A stretch of DNA of 64,000 bases from Bacillus sp. FJAT-49711 (GCF_018343715.1 NZ_JAGYPL010000003.1:62001-126000); one strand, 5' to 3'; positions 44,433-53,225 are shown, counted from the first letter of the stretch. Translations and numbers: made by a program. The notes: a model not told the origin generated them from the sequence alone.

Positions 44433-44828
44433 TCAGTTGAAAGAAATTACTACACCCGTATCTACAGTAGTGACATCAACTGAACGTGAATTTACTATGA
44501 CAAGCCTTTGCTGGTTTGTCTGCATGATTTGAGCCCGTTCAAATAGCCCTTGAGTAACTTTTTCAGCAAGTGCACTATCAGCGATAAAGAAATTTACCAC
44601 AATTGCAATGGCTGATTGCAAGGAAACTGCTGCTTGCAGGTCAGTAGTGCTTACTGTAATATCACAGGAATCCAGGATCTCAATCGTTTCGCTGGATGAT
44701 TGTTCAGTTTTTGATACCAGGCCAGCTTTATTAAGAATAGGCTCTCCACCTCTTGGATTACAAGGATGCTTTGTTTCTTCAAGTGCCTTCCAAATTAATT
44801 CTGGTTTTGGTTTTGGTTTCTTTCCCAT
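44433..44828 (-). CDS. spore coat protein X (CotX)-domain protein, possibly shortened
   Basis: 131 residues. After a Lys/Pro-rich head (MGKKPKPKPELIWK), the segment ITVSTTDLQAAVSLQSAIAI ... VNSRSVDVTTVDTGVVISFN matches the CotX domain of Bacillus spore coats, with its repeated [DS]-V-[ST]-T-x-D motif. In relatives the second repeat continues with another hydrophobic V-x-LQ-LL segment; here it stops right after the TVDTGVV stretch, so the C-terminus may be truncated. It would be expressed in the mother cell late in sporulation. Confidence 0.7.
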   Translation of the reverse strand: MGKKPKPKPELIWKALEETKHPCNPRGGEPILNKAGLVSKTEQSSSETIEILDSCDITVSTTDLQAAVSLQSAIAIVVNFFIADSALAEKVTQGLFERAQIMQTNQQRLVIVNSRSVDVTTVDTGVVISFN

Positions 44829-44970
44829 TTTACTAGCCCCCTCTCTGCACTATTAAATGCAAATGATGCATTTTCGTTTGGATAACCCCCGGTGAAAAGG
44901 TACATTTTAGTTCTTTTTAAAAAGCCGTTCTCTCAAGGGGCTTTCTAGCTGTACAGTAGGTTGATCCTTT

Positions 44971-45166
44971 TCAGCAACCGTTTTTTATTTGTTTATCGAG
45001 ATATCCTTCTACTTTTTCCTTTAATTTATTTGCTGTTGTTTTGAGTTTTTCTCGTTGTTCCTCTGAAAGTCTTCCCTAAGTCATCCTTATCTAACTTATC
45101 CTTCGACAACAGATCGGCTATAAACACAAGTATATTTGATGGTTGTATAGTTCTTTTCGATTCTTA
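44971..45166 (-). pseudogene. broken small gene of unknown family
   Basis: The minus strand encodes SNILVFIADLLSKDKLDKDD in one frame and, after a one-base shift near 45075, LSEEQREKLKTTANKLKEKV then EGYLDKQIKNGC to a stop at 44971. Both halves look coding and join naturally, pointing to a frameshifted helical protein of about 60 residues. No clear start codon. It lies upstream of, and in line with, the CotX-domain gene. Confidence 0.45.
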
Positions 45167-45328
45167 TTAGCAAAATGGTTTCCCTTACGACTGTTACTAT
45201 ATATATTCAAGAAAAAAAGGAGGGAAAGGGCATACAACATAACTAAAAAATTTTTAAGTGGTGAGGGACTAGGTTAAATAGACTCCAAAGCATTATTTGT
45301 TCTTAACATCATTTTTTCATGAAACGGT

Positions 45329-45436
45329 CTAACTAGATTTATCTATTAACAAGTCAATGTGAGATTGCCCGTATATATCAGGATTAATTAATTTATAGAT
45401 AGTACCTTTTTTGAAAAAAGGCGGAATGGCAATCAT
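45329..45436 (-). other. 35-codon coding-like fragment
   Basis: A frame MIAIPPFFKKGTIYKLINPD continues to a stop at 45329 and is open upstream to about 45475 (CKEKEGT). Composition is protein-like but short; it may be the tail of a lost gene. The remaining part of 45170-45660, ahead of the pha operon, is A+T-rich and must carry the pha promoter; no other element was recognised. Confidence 0.25.
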
Positions 45437-45669
45437 TGTCCCTTCTTTTTCTTTGCAAATATATTGATGCTGAAACTAATTATTATGGATAAGTGAGCAT
45501 TAATTCGTTCAGTCAATGATAGTAGACAATTTAAAATATGCTTAAGGCAAGAATATCATTTCTTACACCATTTTCTTTGAACTTACTATAAATAATATTA
45601 AGAAATTAAAATATGACAGAGATTATGAAAAGATTCGGCTTTTAAAGCTTGAAAAAGGTGGTGATGTAT

Positions 45670-46446
45670 GTGGGAATATATGATCTTTTTAATCTAGCTG
45701 GTAAAACAGCTATTGTTACAGGCGGCGGAAAGGGGTTAGGTGCAGAAATGGCTAGTGCACTTGCCAAAGCTGGAGCAAATGTTGTTGTAGGTTCAAGAGA
45801 TTTAGAAGCGTGTCAAATAGTCGCTGACCAGTTAAAAAAATGTGGTGTAGGCTCTCTAGCTTTTAAATGCGATGTAACTAACCAAGAAGAAATAGAAAAT
45901 GTAGTCAGAGAAACGAGCAGGGAGTTTGGAAACATAGATATTTTAATTAACAATAGTGGAACATCGTGGATTGGGCCAGCCTTAGAGTTGCCTAAAGACA
46001 AATGGGACAGGGTCATGGATGTCAATGTAAAGGGAGTATTTCTTTTTAGTCAGGCCGTAGCAAAGAAAATGATAAAACAAGGCAGCGGAAAAATTATTAA
46101 TATCTCCTCTGTTACTGGATTTGGCGGCACACAACCGGAATTATTAGATACGATAGCCTACAATACGAGTAAAGGTGCCGTTATGATATTCACAAAGGAT
46201 TTGGCCGTTAAATTAGCACGTTATAATATTCAAGTAAATTCCATCGCACCCGGATTCTTTCCTACTAAAATGAGTCAAAAAGTAATAGATAAATCTACCT
46301 CATCTATTCTACGTCAAATACCGTCAAGAAGATTGGGAAAAGTGGAGGACTTACACGGGGCGGCTGTCTTCTTAGCCTCGAGAGCATCAGATTATATGAT
46401 AGGACATGTTTTAGTGATAGATGGAGGAATAAGTAGTTTAGTCTAG
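45670..46446 (+). CDS. short-chain dehydrogenase, probable acetoacetyl-CoA reductase of the pha operon
   Basis: 258 residues from GTG 45670, 8 nt after AGGTGG; starts at ATG 45664 and TTG 45649 are in frame but badly spaced. TAIVTGGGKGLGAEMAS (NAD(P) site), INNSGTSW, the Ser of NISSV and YNTSK (catalytic Tyr-x3-Lys) are intact. It is followed directly by phaR and phaC, so reduction of acetoacetyl-CoA to 3-hydroxybutyryl-CoA is the likely reaction. Sequence alone also fits gluconate 5-dehydrogenase-like enzymes. Confidence 0.78.
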   Translation: MGIYDLFNLAGKTAIVTGGGKGLGAEMASALAKAGANVVVGSRDLEACQIVADQLKKCGVGSLAFKCDVTNQEEIENVVRETSREFGNIDILINNSGTSWIGPALELPKDKWDRVMDVNVKGVFLFSQAVAKKMIKQGSGKIINISSVTGFGGTQPELLDTIAYNTSKGAVMIFTKDLAVKLARYNIQVNSIAPGFFPTKMSQKVIDKSTSSILRQIPSRRLGKVEDLHGAAVFLASRASDYMIGHVLVIDGGISSLV

Positions 46447-46465
46447 TATGAAAGGAGAAAGGGAT

Positions 46466-46789
46466 GTGGTGAATAAAGAGCGAGTGGAACTCTATAAGGC
46501 AATAAAAATAACGAGCTCTATAGTTGAGCAAGAAGTAAATAATTGGATTAAAGATCAGATTAATCACAAGAAAGTTGTTCAAGGAACAAATATAGCCGGC
46601 AAGTACTATGTTCATGTAATGAAATGTGTTCAAAATAGTATGGGGCATTTGTTCTCTCATTTAAATATGCCCTCAAAAAAAGAAGTTACTAATATAGGGA
46701 AAATGGTGTTACAAGTGGAAGAGAAAATAGATAAGGTGGAAGATCAGGTGATTTCACTTCAGCAAAAAGTGGAGAGGTTAAAAAAATAG
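46466..46789 (+). CDS. phaR: PhaR-like subunit of PHA synthase (short)
   Basis: 107 residues from GTG 46466, 8 nt after AAAGGAG. The segment LNMPSKKEVTNIGKMVLQVE and the closing coiled coil match the conserved core of Bacillus PhaR, the partner needed for class IV PHA synthase activity. Known Bacillus PhaR proteins are longer (about 160-200 residues); this one lacks much of the N-terminal part. Its position between the reductase and phaC supports the call. Confidence 0.75.
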   Translation: MVNKERVELYKAIKITSSIVEQEVNNWIKDQINHKKVVQGTNIAGKYYVHVMKCVQNSMGHLFSHLNMPSKKEVTNIGKMVLQVEEKIDKVEDQVISLQQKVERLKK

Positions 46790-46833
46790 GTAGGACACTA
46801 CTTATTTTTATAATAAAGGAGATGGAATAACCT

Positions 46834-47937
46834 GTGAAGAAAAAGAATGATCATCTAAATAGCTTGAAATCAGGAACAACTGATTTTGAAATTGCAAATA
46901 TAAATGTAACGAAAGAATATTTAAGGTGGAAAGGTTTTTTCAGCCATTGGACAGACAATGAATTAATATTAATGCAACAACATACACAAAGGGAGGCAAT
47001 TTGGAAGAAAAACAAGGCTACATTATGGCACTATCCTACCTCACAGAAGAAATATAAAACTCCATTATTTTTAATCTATTCCCTCGTTAACCAACCATTT
47101 ATACTAGATTTATTATCTGGTGAGAGTGTTATACAATCATTTGTTGAAAATGGCTTTGATGTTTATCTAATGGATTTTGGAATTCCTAGAGATGAGGATA
47201 GTGATATCACTGTCGATCATTATATTGTAGATTACATCCAGCGAGGGGTAATTAGGGCACTTCATCATTCTAAAGCTAAAAAAATAAGTATTGTTGGCTA
47301 TTGTCTTGGGGGAACTTTTGCAGCGGTATATACGGCAATAAGTAACGAACCGATCGAAAATTTAATCTTAATGGTTACTCCTATTGATTTTCAGTATTTT
47401 CCTTCGTATAACCAATGGGTTAAAGCGATAAGAACAGGTTCTTTAAATGTAGATGATTTTATCGATGCTTATGGAATCATCCCGGCGGAATTTGTAAAGT
47501 TTGGGGTAAGATTACTTACATCACCAGTTTATGTAAGCCAGTACCTATCTTTATTAAATCGATCTTATGATCCAAACTATGTACTTAGGTGGAGACTTTT
47601 TAATAAGTGGACAAACGAACATATTCCGTTTGCTGGGGGTGCAATGAAACAATTAATCAATGATTTTGTTAAGGATAATAAGTTGATCAAAGGGGAACTT
47701 ATGGTACGTGATAAAAAGGTTGATTTAAGAGATATTAAGGCTAACCTTCTCGTGGTTTCCTCCAATTTAGATTATCTTGTCCCTAAAGAACAAAGCATGC
47801 CTATTCTAGACCTCGTTTCAAGTCAGGATAAATCGTATAAACTTCTACAAGGCGGTCACACTACTTTAAATGTAAAAGATAACAAACTTCCAGATTATCT
47901 GGAAGAATGGTTGCCTCAACGTGCAGATCCACTTTGA
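46834..47937 (+). CDS. phaC: class III/IV poly(3-hydroxyalkanoate) synthase catalytic subunit
   Basis: 367 residues from GTG 46834 behind AAAGGAGATGG. The lipase-like box GYCLGG holds the nucleophile Cys157; the Asp is in SSNLDYLVP and the His in GGHTTL. Length and sequence fit PhaC of Bacillus type, which works with PhaR to polymerise 3-hydroxyacyl-CoA on storage granules. It is the last gene of a reductase-phaR-phaC unit; the order differs from phaRBC of Bacillus megaterium. Confidence 0.92.
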   Translation: MKKKNDHLNSLKSGTTDFEIANINVTKEYLRWKGFFSHWTDNELILMQQHTQREAIWKKNKATLWHYPTSQKKYKTPLFLIYSLVNQPFILDLLSGESVIQSFVENGFDVYLMDFGIPRDEDSDITVDHYIVDYIQRGVIRALHHSKAKKISIVGYCLGGTFAAVYTAISNEPIENLILMVTPIDFQYFPSYNQWVKAIRTGSLNVDDFIDAYGIIPAEFVKFGVRLLTSPVYVSQYLSLLNRSYDPNYVLRWRLFNKWTNEHIPFAGGAMKQLINDFVKDNKLIKGELMVRDKKVDLRDIKANLLVVSSNLDYLVPKEQSMPILDLVSSQDKSYKLLQGGHTTLNVKDNKLPDYLEEWLPQRADPL

Positions 47938-48046
47938 TCATAGTAATTGAAAAACTATTACAATCCACTAAACTCACTCATATTAGCAGTGAATAAAGGA
48001 GTTAATCTCTCAAGAGGGAAAATAATGAAAGATAGGAGAGAATTAT

Positions 48047-48154
48047 ATGTATATACTTTATTCAAGTAAGTGGATAAATATGGATCCATATATCGATTAT
48101 TTAGGATTTGCTAGCCTTGTTTATCGCGATTTTTTCATAAATCAACAACAATGA
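48047..48154 (+). CDS. possible 35-residue small ORF
   Basis: ATG 48047 follows AGGAGAG by 7 nt and opens a 35-codon frame (MYILYSSKWINMDPYIDYLG...). It lies 110 bp after phaC and ahead of a weak terminator. No similarity recognised; it may be a chance frame. Confidence 0.25.
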   Translation: MYILYSSKWINMDPYIDYLGFASLVYRDFFINQQQ

Positions 48155-48172
48155 TACAATGTTCTAATCTCT

Positions 48173-48204
48173 ACTCCATTTCCATCAGCGGATTGGAGTT
48201 TTTC
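48173..48204 (+). terminator. possible terminator of the pha operon
   Basis: ACTCCA (48173-48178) pairs with TGGAGT (48194-48199), followed by TTTTT. Confidence 0.5.
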
Positions 48205-48324
48205 TAATATATTAATATTTTTCTAACATTTAGCGCTAACTTTTTAAGCTTTATTTCACCGTGCACATTCCCCTTATTTCCAGCTTTCCTTTTTAACTAT
48301 ATTTGCCAAGTTAGGGCTATTTAG

Positions 48325-48420
48325 GGGCAGGGGAGATCCTGCAGGCGCCTAGGCCCTAAGGAAACTCCCGTATCGCCCGTGGAAAGCAAACACCTGCAGC
48401 GGAAAACCACATTCCCGGTC
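48325..48420. repeat. dispersed G+C-rich Bacillus-type intergenic repeat, copy A
   Basis: A G+C-rich island in A+T-rich DNA carrying CCTGCAGG, CTCCCG, CGCCCGTGGAAAGC and a closing CCTGCAG. The CGCCCGTG[GA]AAAGC core recurs in the copy at 61195. I know this design from many Bacillus genomes; it has no coding content. Confidence 0.65.
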
Positions 48421-48436
48421 AACAAAGCTAAAACAT

Positions 48437-48483
48437 AAAAAAGGGCTTCCCAAAAGGAAATGATCATGACTTTTGGGACACCC
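48437..48483 (-). terminator. rho-independent terminator after the CuA-type lipoprotein gene
   Basis: On the minus strand GGGTGTCCCAAAAG pairs with CTTTTGGGAAGCCC and is followed by TTTTTT. Confidence 0.88.
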
Positions 48484-48495
48484 TCTCGATTATTA

Positions 48496-48855
48496 TTATT
48501 CTACAATTAATTTTCCAACCATATCAGTATGACCGGCACCGCAGAAAATAGAACACTCATATTTAAACTCTCCTGCCTTATCTGCTACAAAGGAAATCGT
48601 TTTGTCTCCTTGAACTTCTTTGTTATACCCATCAAATTTCACTGCATGGTTTCCTTCCGAGTTTTTAAGTGTTACTTTTACAGTATCGCCTTTGTTTACT
48701 TTGATTTCTTTTAAATCAAATTCAAAGTTTGTTGCATCTATCGTAAATTCTTTTACCTCTCCATTGCCTTCTGCACCACTATCTTTACTTCCACAAGCAC
48801 CTAATAATAGGGCGGATAAAATCACTAAACAGAAAGCAAACATCATTTTTTTCAT
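48496..48855 (-). CDS. cupredoxin lipoprotein with CuA-type site
   Basis: 119 residues. The signal peptide ends at the lipobox LLLGAC (Cys21). The mature cupredoxin has His70 (EGNHAV) and the motif CSIFCGAGHTDM with Cys101, Cys105, His109 and Met112, the ligand set of a binuclear CuA centre, most like the ba3-oxidase subunit II form. There is no membrane helix beyond the lipid anchor and no oxidase gene nearby. It may shuttle electrons or copper to an oxidase or nitric/nitrous oxide reductase encoded elsewhere. AAGGAGG precedes the ATG, and a CRP/FNR-type promoter lies upstream. Confidence 0.88.
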   Translation of the reverse strand: MKKMMFAFCLVILSALLLGACGSKDSGAEGNGEVKEFTIDATNFEFDLKEIKVNKGDTVKVTLKNSEGNHAVKFDGYNKEVQGDKTISFVADKAGEFKYECSIFCGAGHTDMVGKLIVE

Positions 48856-48888
48856 AACATTGACTCCTCCTTAAACTTTTATAATTTA

Positions 48889-48931
48889 AGTTTAGAAGGA
48901 AAATGGCACTCTAACTATGATTTAAATCACA
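48889..48931 (-). promoter_or_regulatory. CRP/FNR-type promoter of the CuA lipoprotein gene
   Basis: On the minus strand TGTGATTTAAATCATA (one mismatch in the second half-site) at 48931-48916 is followed after exactly 21 nt by TAAACT (48894-48889), identical to the DUF2249 operon promoter. Confidence 0.78.
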
Positions 48932-49059
48932 CTTAGAAGGAAATGTTAACAACATAACTTAATAGTGGAAATTCCCTTTAACCCCTTGGTATTATTGGGG
49001 TTAGCTACTAATAAAGCTATAAAATGCAGCCTTGTTCACAAAATTGTTATAAAAAAACG

Positions 49060-49215
49060 CAAGGCGAAGGAAGACTAAAGGCGCAATGTCCTGTTGAAGG
49101 ATCACGCAGCAACGTCCTTCCTGTCGCTTCGGCTGCACTAGTCATCCATGTACGTCGCAATGCCTTCCTGACCGCATCCTGCAGGTATCCGACAAGCAAA
49201 TGTTCTGAGGCGAAA
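49060..49215. repeat. dispersed intergenic repeat B, copy 1
   Basis: A stretch with GAAGACTAAAGGCGCAATG, CAACGTCCTTCCTGTCGCTT, CTGCAC and ATCCATGTAC, then CGCATCCTG, shared in the same order with the copy near 53110. An open frame across it is not a gene. Confidence 0.65.
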
Positions 49216-49282
49216 AAAGTCCCTATTTTGACTTTATTGCAGCTGTTTTATGACCTTTAGGGGCTGGCGACTGCAGCTAGAC

Positions 49283-49314
49283 AAAAAAGTCCCAAAAGTA
49301 TCACTCTTTGGGAC
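49283..49314 (-). terminator. rho-independent terminator after the MMPL gene
   Basis: On the minus strand GTCCCAAA pairs with TTTTGGGAC followed by TTTTTT, ending the MarR-MMPL transcript 8 nt past the stop. Confidence 0.85.
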
Positions 49315-49321
49315 AAACGTT

Positions 49322-52300
49322 CTAATTATCTTTTTTCGGTATAAATGGCCACCAATTTGCTTTCCCAAGCATGTTGATCAGGACTGGGACAAATAATGGC
49401 AATATGATCAACGCATAAAATAACAATCCACTTAATACAAGCGTCGCGATTTGCAGCATCGACAAGACGCCTGATGGCAGCATAGCTGCAAAAGTGCCTG
49501 CTAAAATAACGGCTGCACTCATAATGACAGTACCCATATTTTTCATCGCTAACATGATGCCTGTCTTCACATCTAATTCCTTATATTCTGAGAAACGATC
49601 CATCAAGAATATCGAGTAATCAACCCCAAGAGCAATCAAGATCACGAATCCAAAGAATGGTGTAACCCAGTTGATTCCAGGATAGCCTAGAATATTTACG
49701 AAAATGACTTCTGTCATCGCAATGGAAGAATAATAAGTTAATAGAAGCGATGCAATAATATAAATCGGCATAACGAGAGATCTGAGTAAAATAATCAGGA
49801 TAAGAACAATCCCAATCATCATGAACGTAACTGTTTTCGTATAATCAGAATTGGACATTGCCTCAAGATCGTGATTTATACTCGTAACCCCGCCTATCCC
49901 TATATTTGCTTGCTCGAGTTTAGTATTTTTCGTTGCATCTTTCACCGCTTTTTCAACTTCCGATATCATCTCCATCGATTGTTTTGCATATGGATTTGAA
50001 TCAAGCACAACATCCATCGTCGTCATTTTACCGTCTTTTGACATATACGTATCGAATACTCTTTGAAACTCTTCGTCTTCTAAAAGTTCATCAGGTATAT
50101 AAATACCGGACTGTTGCAAGTCTGTATCTCTAGCTAAATCAGCTAAATAACTCTCCGCTTCCCCAAATCCGTCTTCAATTTTACCAAGTCCTTCGCTGCT
50201 TTGAGAAAGACCATCACTTAATTCATCCAGCTGACCCCCCATATCGCCGAAGCCTGTTTTTAACTGTTCCTGTCCTTTTGCAATATCACCAAGACCAGAT
50301 GTAATCGAAGGGATTTGTTTGACAACTTGATGCTGTCCATTTGTTGCTTGGCCTAAGCCAGATTCAAGCTTCTCCAAACCATTTGCAATCTCATTTAAAC
50401 CTTTAGAAAATTCACCTAATCCGCCACCGATTTTGCTTAAATTTGTATTGGCTTCTTTCAGTCCGTCATTCACCTTTTGTAATTCTGCATTCAATGCTGA
50501 AACTGTTCCACCTGCAATGGCAACTTGCTTCGTTGCATCACCTATGATGGATTGGATTTCACCTAGATTCGGATCCTGGGCTATTTCCGGATGATTTTGA
50601 ACGAGCTTCGTGAACGGTTCTTCAAGTGACATCAATTTACTTTGTGCCTCTTGCAATGTAGAAGGTACTTTTTCGTATTCACTAATTAGCTTCGCAAGAC
50701 CCCCTTGAGCCTGTTCATAGCCCTCCAATAATTTTACAGTGCCAGCCTGAAGCTCACGAGCTTTTTTACTAGCTTCCGAAGCTCCTTTTTTCAAATCGCC
50801 TGCACCTGTTTTCCCCTGACGAATTCCATTTTCAATGGAGCTTAATGCAGTTTGCAGTTCCCCGACACCTGACTGCAACTTTTTCGTTCCATCATTTAGC
50901 TCGCCAATCCCTGACGTTGCTTTTTCAATTTCAGGCTTAGAATCTTTAATGGATGTTGCCGCTTCATTGAGACCATCTTTAATTGTCGCGATCCCTTCAG
51001 TTCCTTCTCCAATTCCTTTCCCGAGTTGGTCCGCCTGATTCTTTACATATAGTTCATCAATTTTATCACCTGTTGGGCGCGTAACACTGCGTACTTTATT
51101 TACGTGGTCCAGGTTTTCTAATCTATTACTAATCGATTCAATTAAAGTGACATACTCTTTCGTCTTCATCGAATCATCGTTTTCAAGCACCACTTGAATC
51201 GGCATAATTTCCCCTGGACCGAAATTTTCTGCGACGAGATTAAAGCCTTTTACAGAATCATAATCATCGCCAATTTCATCAAGTGAATTAAAGGATAGAT
51301 CCCCATCATAGCTAATAAGAAGAGGCACGGTAAACATCGCAACTATTCCAAGTGCAATGAGCGGCCTTGTAATAGCGAGATTTCCCATCCTTCCCCAAAG
51401 GCCGCTTTCAGAATGGGAAATATTCTTTTTAACTGGCCAGAAAAGGGCTGTTTTCAATGTAGCCATAAAAAATGGAACGATCGTAAAGAGTGCTATCATT
51501 AAGACGAAAACACCAACTGCAACACCAACTGCTGATTGATAAAGTTTAAAAGTAGCAAAGCCGATGGATGCAAATCCAATCATGACTGCTAATGCACTGA
51601 AAATAACCGTTTTCCCAGCAGTTTTATAAGTGGTGACAATGGCAGACTGAATATCCTGACCATTCGAAAGTTCTTCTTTATAACGGCTAAGCAGTAAAAT
51701 ACAATAGTCGGTGCCAATACCGAATAAAACCGCCACCATGAAGGTTTGCGTAAAATTAGAAACCGGAAAATTAAGTGTATCCACTAAAAATGCGACAACC
51801 GCTTGGCTTACCAAATACGTCATTCCTACTGTAAGGAGTGGAATGAATGGAGCCACAGCTGAGCGGAACACAAGTAAGAGGATTACCATGATAAAGATGA
51901 CAGTAATCACTTCCGTCTTGGCCAGACCCTTTTCAGAACTGATGATGACATCCTCCGTAATTAACGCATTCCCGGTCAAATAAGTGTCCACATCTTTTGT
52001 GGCAACAGCCTTATCCAGTTGATCTCTTACATCCCTTATTTCTTTATCGCCCATTTTCACATCTAGCAAAGCGATGATCGTGTTCCCATCTTTTGAAACG
52101 AGTTGATCCTTAAGGGCTTCATCATTAAAATGTGTCGTAACATTACTTATCCCTAGTTTTGATTTATCCTTTTCTAGGGTTTTCATTGTCGTTTCTATTT
52201 CAGAAAGCTGCGACTCGGAAAATTTTTTATTATTGTGAAAAACAGCGATAAAGGCACTCGTCCCTTTTTCCTTTGTAGAATGCTTTTCAATAATTTCTGA

Positions 52301-52450
52301 AGCGATCGTAGATGGATAGCCATCCGCAACTTCAAGCTGGCCTTTATCTCTGATCAATTGAGCCATATTGGGAGAATTCACCATAAGGACGATTGCTGAA
52401 ATAATCCAAATCGCAAGTATCGCCCATCTAAATCTTAATACCGATCTCAT
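49322..52450 (-). CDS. ydgH: MMPL/RND-family exporter with long coiled extracellular domain (YdgH-like)
   Basis: 1042 residues. Twelve membrane helices in two sets (residues about 170-370 and 850-1035), with VLFGIGTDYCILLLSRYKEE and VILIALGVDYSIFLMDRFSE as paired proton-relay helices. Between them lies a domain of about 380 residues rich in heptad-like [IL]-x-x-G repeats (GLGEFSKGLNEIANGLEKLE), a helical bundle seen in YhgE/ESX-like and YdgH proteins. The ATG overlaps the MarR stop (ATGA). Probable exporter of lipids or hydrophobic toxicants under MarR control. Confidence 0.9.
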   Translation of the reverse strand: MRSVLRFRWAILAIWIISAIVLMVNSPNMAQLIRDKGQLEVADGYPSTIASEIIEKHSTKEKGTSAFIAVFHNNKKFSESQLSEIETTMKTLEKDKSKLGISNVTTHFNDEALKDQLVSKDGNTIIALLDVKMGDKEIRDVRDQLDKAVATKDVDTYLTGNALITEDVIISSEKGLAKTEVITVIFIMVILLLVFRSAVAPFIPLLTVGMTYLVSQAVVAFLVDTLNFPVSNFTQTFMVAVLFGIGTDYCILLLSRYKEELSNGQDIQSAIVTTYKTAGKTVIFSALAVMIGFASIGFATFKLYQSAVGVAVGVFVLMIALFTIVPFFMATLKTALFWPVKKNISHSESGLWGRMGNLAITRPLIALGIVAMFTVPLLISYDGDLSFNSLDEIGDDYDSVKGFNLVAENFGPGEIMPIQVVLENDDSMKTKEYVTLIESISNRLENLDHVNKVRSVTRPTGDKIDELYVKNQADQLGKGIGEGTEGIATIKDGLNEAATSIKDSKPEIEKATSGIGELNDGTKKLQSGVGELQTALSSIENGIRQGKTGAGDLKKGASEASKKARELQAGTVKLLEGYEQAQGGLAKLISEYEKVPSTLQEAQSKLMSLEEPFTKLVQNHPEIAQDPNLGEIQSIIGDATKQVAIAGGTVSALNAELQKVNDGLKEANTNLSKIGGGLGEFSKGLNEIANGLEKLESGLGQATNGQHQVVKQIPSITSGLGDIAKGQEQLKTGFGDMGGQLDELSDGLSQSSEGLGKIEDGFGEAESYLADLARDTDLQQSGIYIPDELLEDEEFQRVFDTYMSKDGKMTTMDVVLDSNPYAKQSMEMISEVEKAVKDATKNTKLEQANIGIGGVTSINHDLEAMSNSDYTKTVTFMMIGIVLILIILLRSLVMPIYIIASLLLTYYSSIAMTEVIFVNILGYPGINWVTPFFGFVILIALGVDYSIFLMDRFSEYKELDVKTGIMLAMKNMGTVIMSAAVILAGTFAAMLPSGVLSMLQIATLVLSGLLFYALIILPLFVPVLINMLGKANWWPFIPKKDN

Positions 52451-52902
52451 TCTTCTTCCCCCTTGTAGTTCTCTATATAGTCAGCTATTTTCACATATAC
52501 ATTAAGAAAACTTTCCATCTCATCTTCCGGTATTTTTTTTACGATGGCCTCTACAAATTCATTCACTTTACTTTCAATAGACTTATAAAGTTCTGCGCCT
52601 TCTTTTGTCAGGCTCAAGTAAATATTTCTGCGGTCTTTCTCATCCCTTTTCCGCTCAACTAATCCCCTTTTAACAAGTTTATCCACTCTCACCGTAATCG
52701 CACTTTTATGTACAAGCTGCTTTTCTGCAAGCTCAGAAGCACGGACCGGTCCTTTCATGTAAAGCAAGCGCACTAGTGAAAACTGCTCTAGCGACAGTTC
52801 TTCCATTAATTGTACTGACATTAATGTTGAAATACTCTTCGTTCCGTGCATGAAAATATCCATGTAACGATCGAATATAAGTTGGACTCTCTCTTTATTC
52901 AA
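52447..52902 (-). CDS. ydgG: MarR-family transcriptional repressor (YdgG-like)
   Basis: 151 residues from TTG 52902 behind GAGGTG. The winged HTH is seen in GPVRASELAEKQLVHKSAIT and the wing in KRGLVERKRDEKDRRNIYLS. It is translationally coupled to the MMPL gene and most likely represses its own two-gene operon until a hydrophobic ligand binds, as for B. subtilis ydgG-ydgH. No obvious palindrome stands out in the 50 bp upstream. Confidence 0.9.
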   Translation of the reverse strand: MNKERVQLIFDRYMDIFMHGTKSISTLMSVQLMEELSLEQFSLVRLLYMKGPVRASELAEKQLVHKSAITVRVDKLVKRGLVERKRDEKDRRNIYLSLTKEGAELYKSIESKVNEFVEAIVKKIPEDEMESFLNVYVKIADYIENYKGEEE

Positions 52903-52984
52903 ATTAGTTCACCTCATCAATAGTTGACCCATTAAACTATATAACAATACATATGTAGGGTCAATGGCGAAAATGTGAAAAATG

Positions 52985-53225
52985 AACAAAAGTGCAAGCT
53001 CCTGATTAGCGACGATCAGGCCTACTGGACGTCGCGATTTTGTCGACGTTCCTTTTCCAGACTCAGACTTGTAATAAAGAAAATACGGCGAGTTAAGAAA
53101 AGCGGAGGTGCACGAAGAGTTTGGAAGACTAAGAGAGCAACGTCCTGTCGCTTCGCCTGCACGAAACATATCCATGTACTTCTCAACGCTGTCCTGTCCT
53201 GCATCCTGGGACAATAGAACTTTTG
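52985..53225. repeat. dispersed intergenic repeat B, copy 2
   Basis: Shares the ordered blocks GGAAGACTAA, GCAACGTCCTGTCGCTTCG, CCTGCAC, ATCCATGTAC and GCATCCTG with the copy at 49060, preceded by a G+C-rich palindromic part around GACGTCGCGATTTTGTCGACG. Frames crossing it on both strands are not genes. Down to 53385 nothing else is seen but a CTAGGAA/TTCCTAG inverted repeat at 53311-53345. Confidence 0.65.

Noticed and set aside
49024-49260. 78-codon frame on the plus strand
   Set aside because: Lies in dispersed repeat B, shares its sequence with the non-coding copy near 53110, and has no ribosome site.
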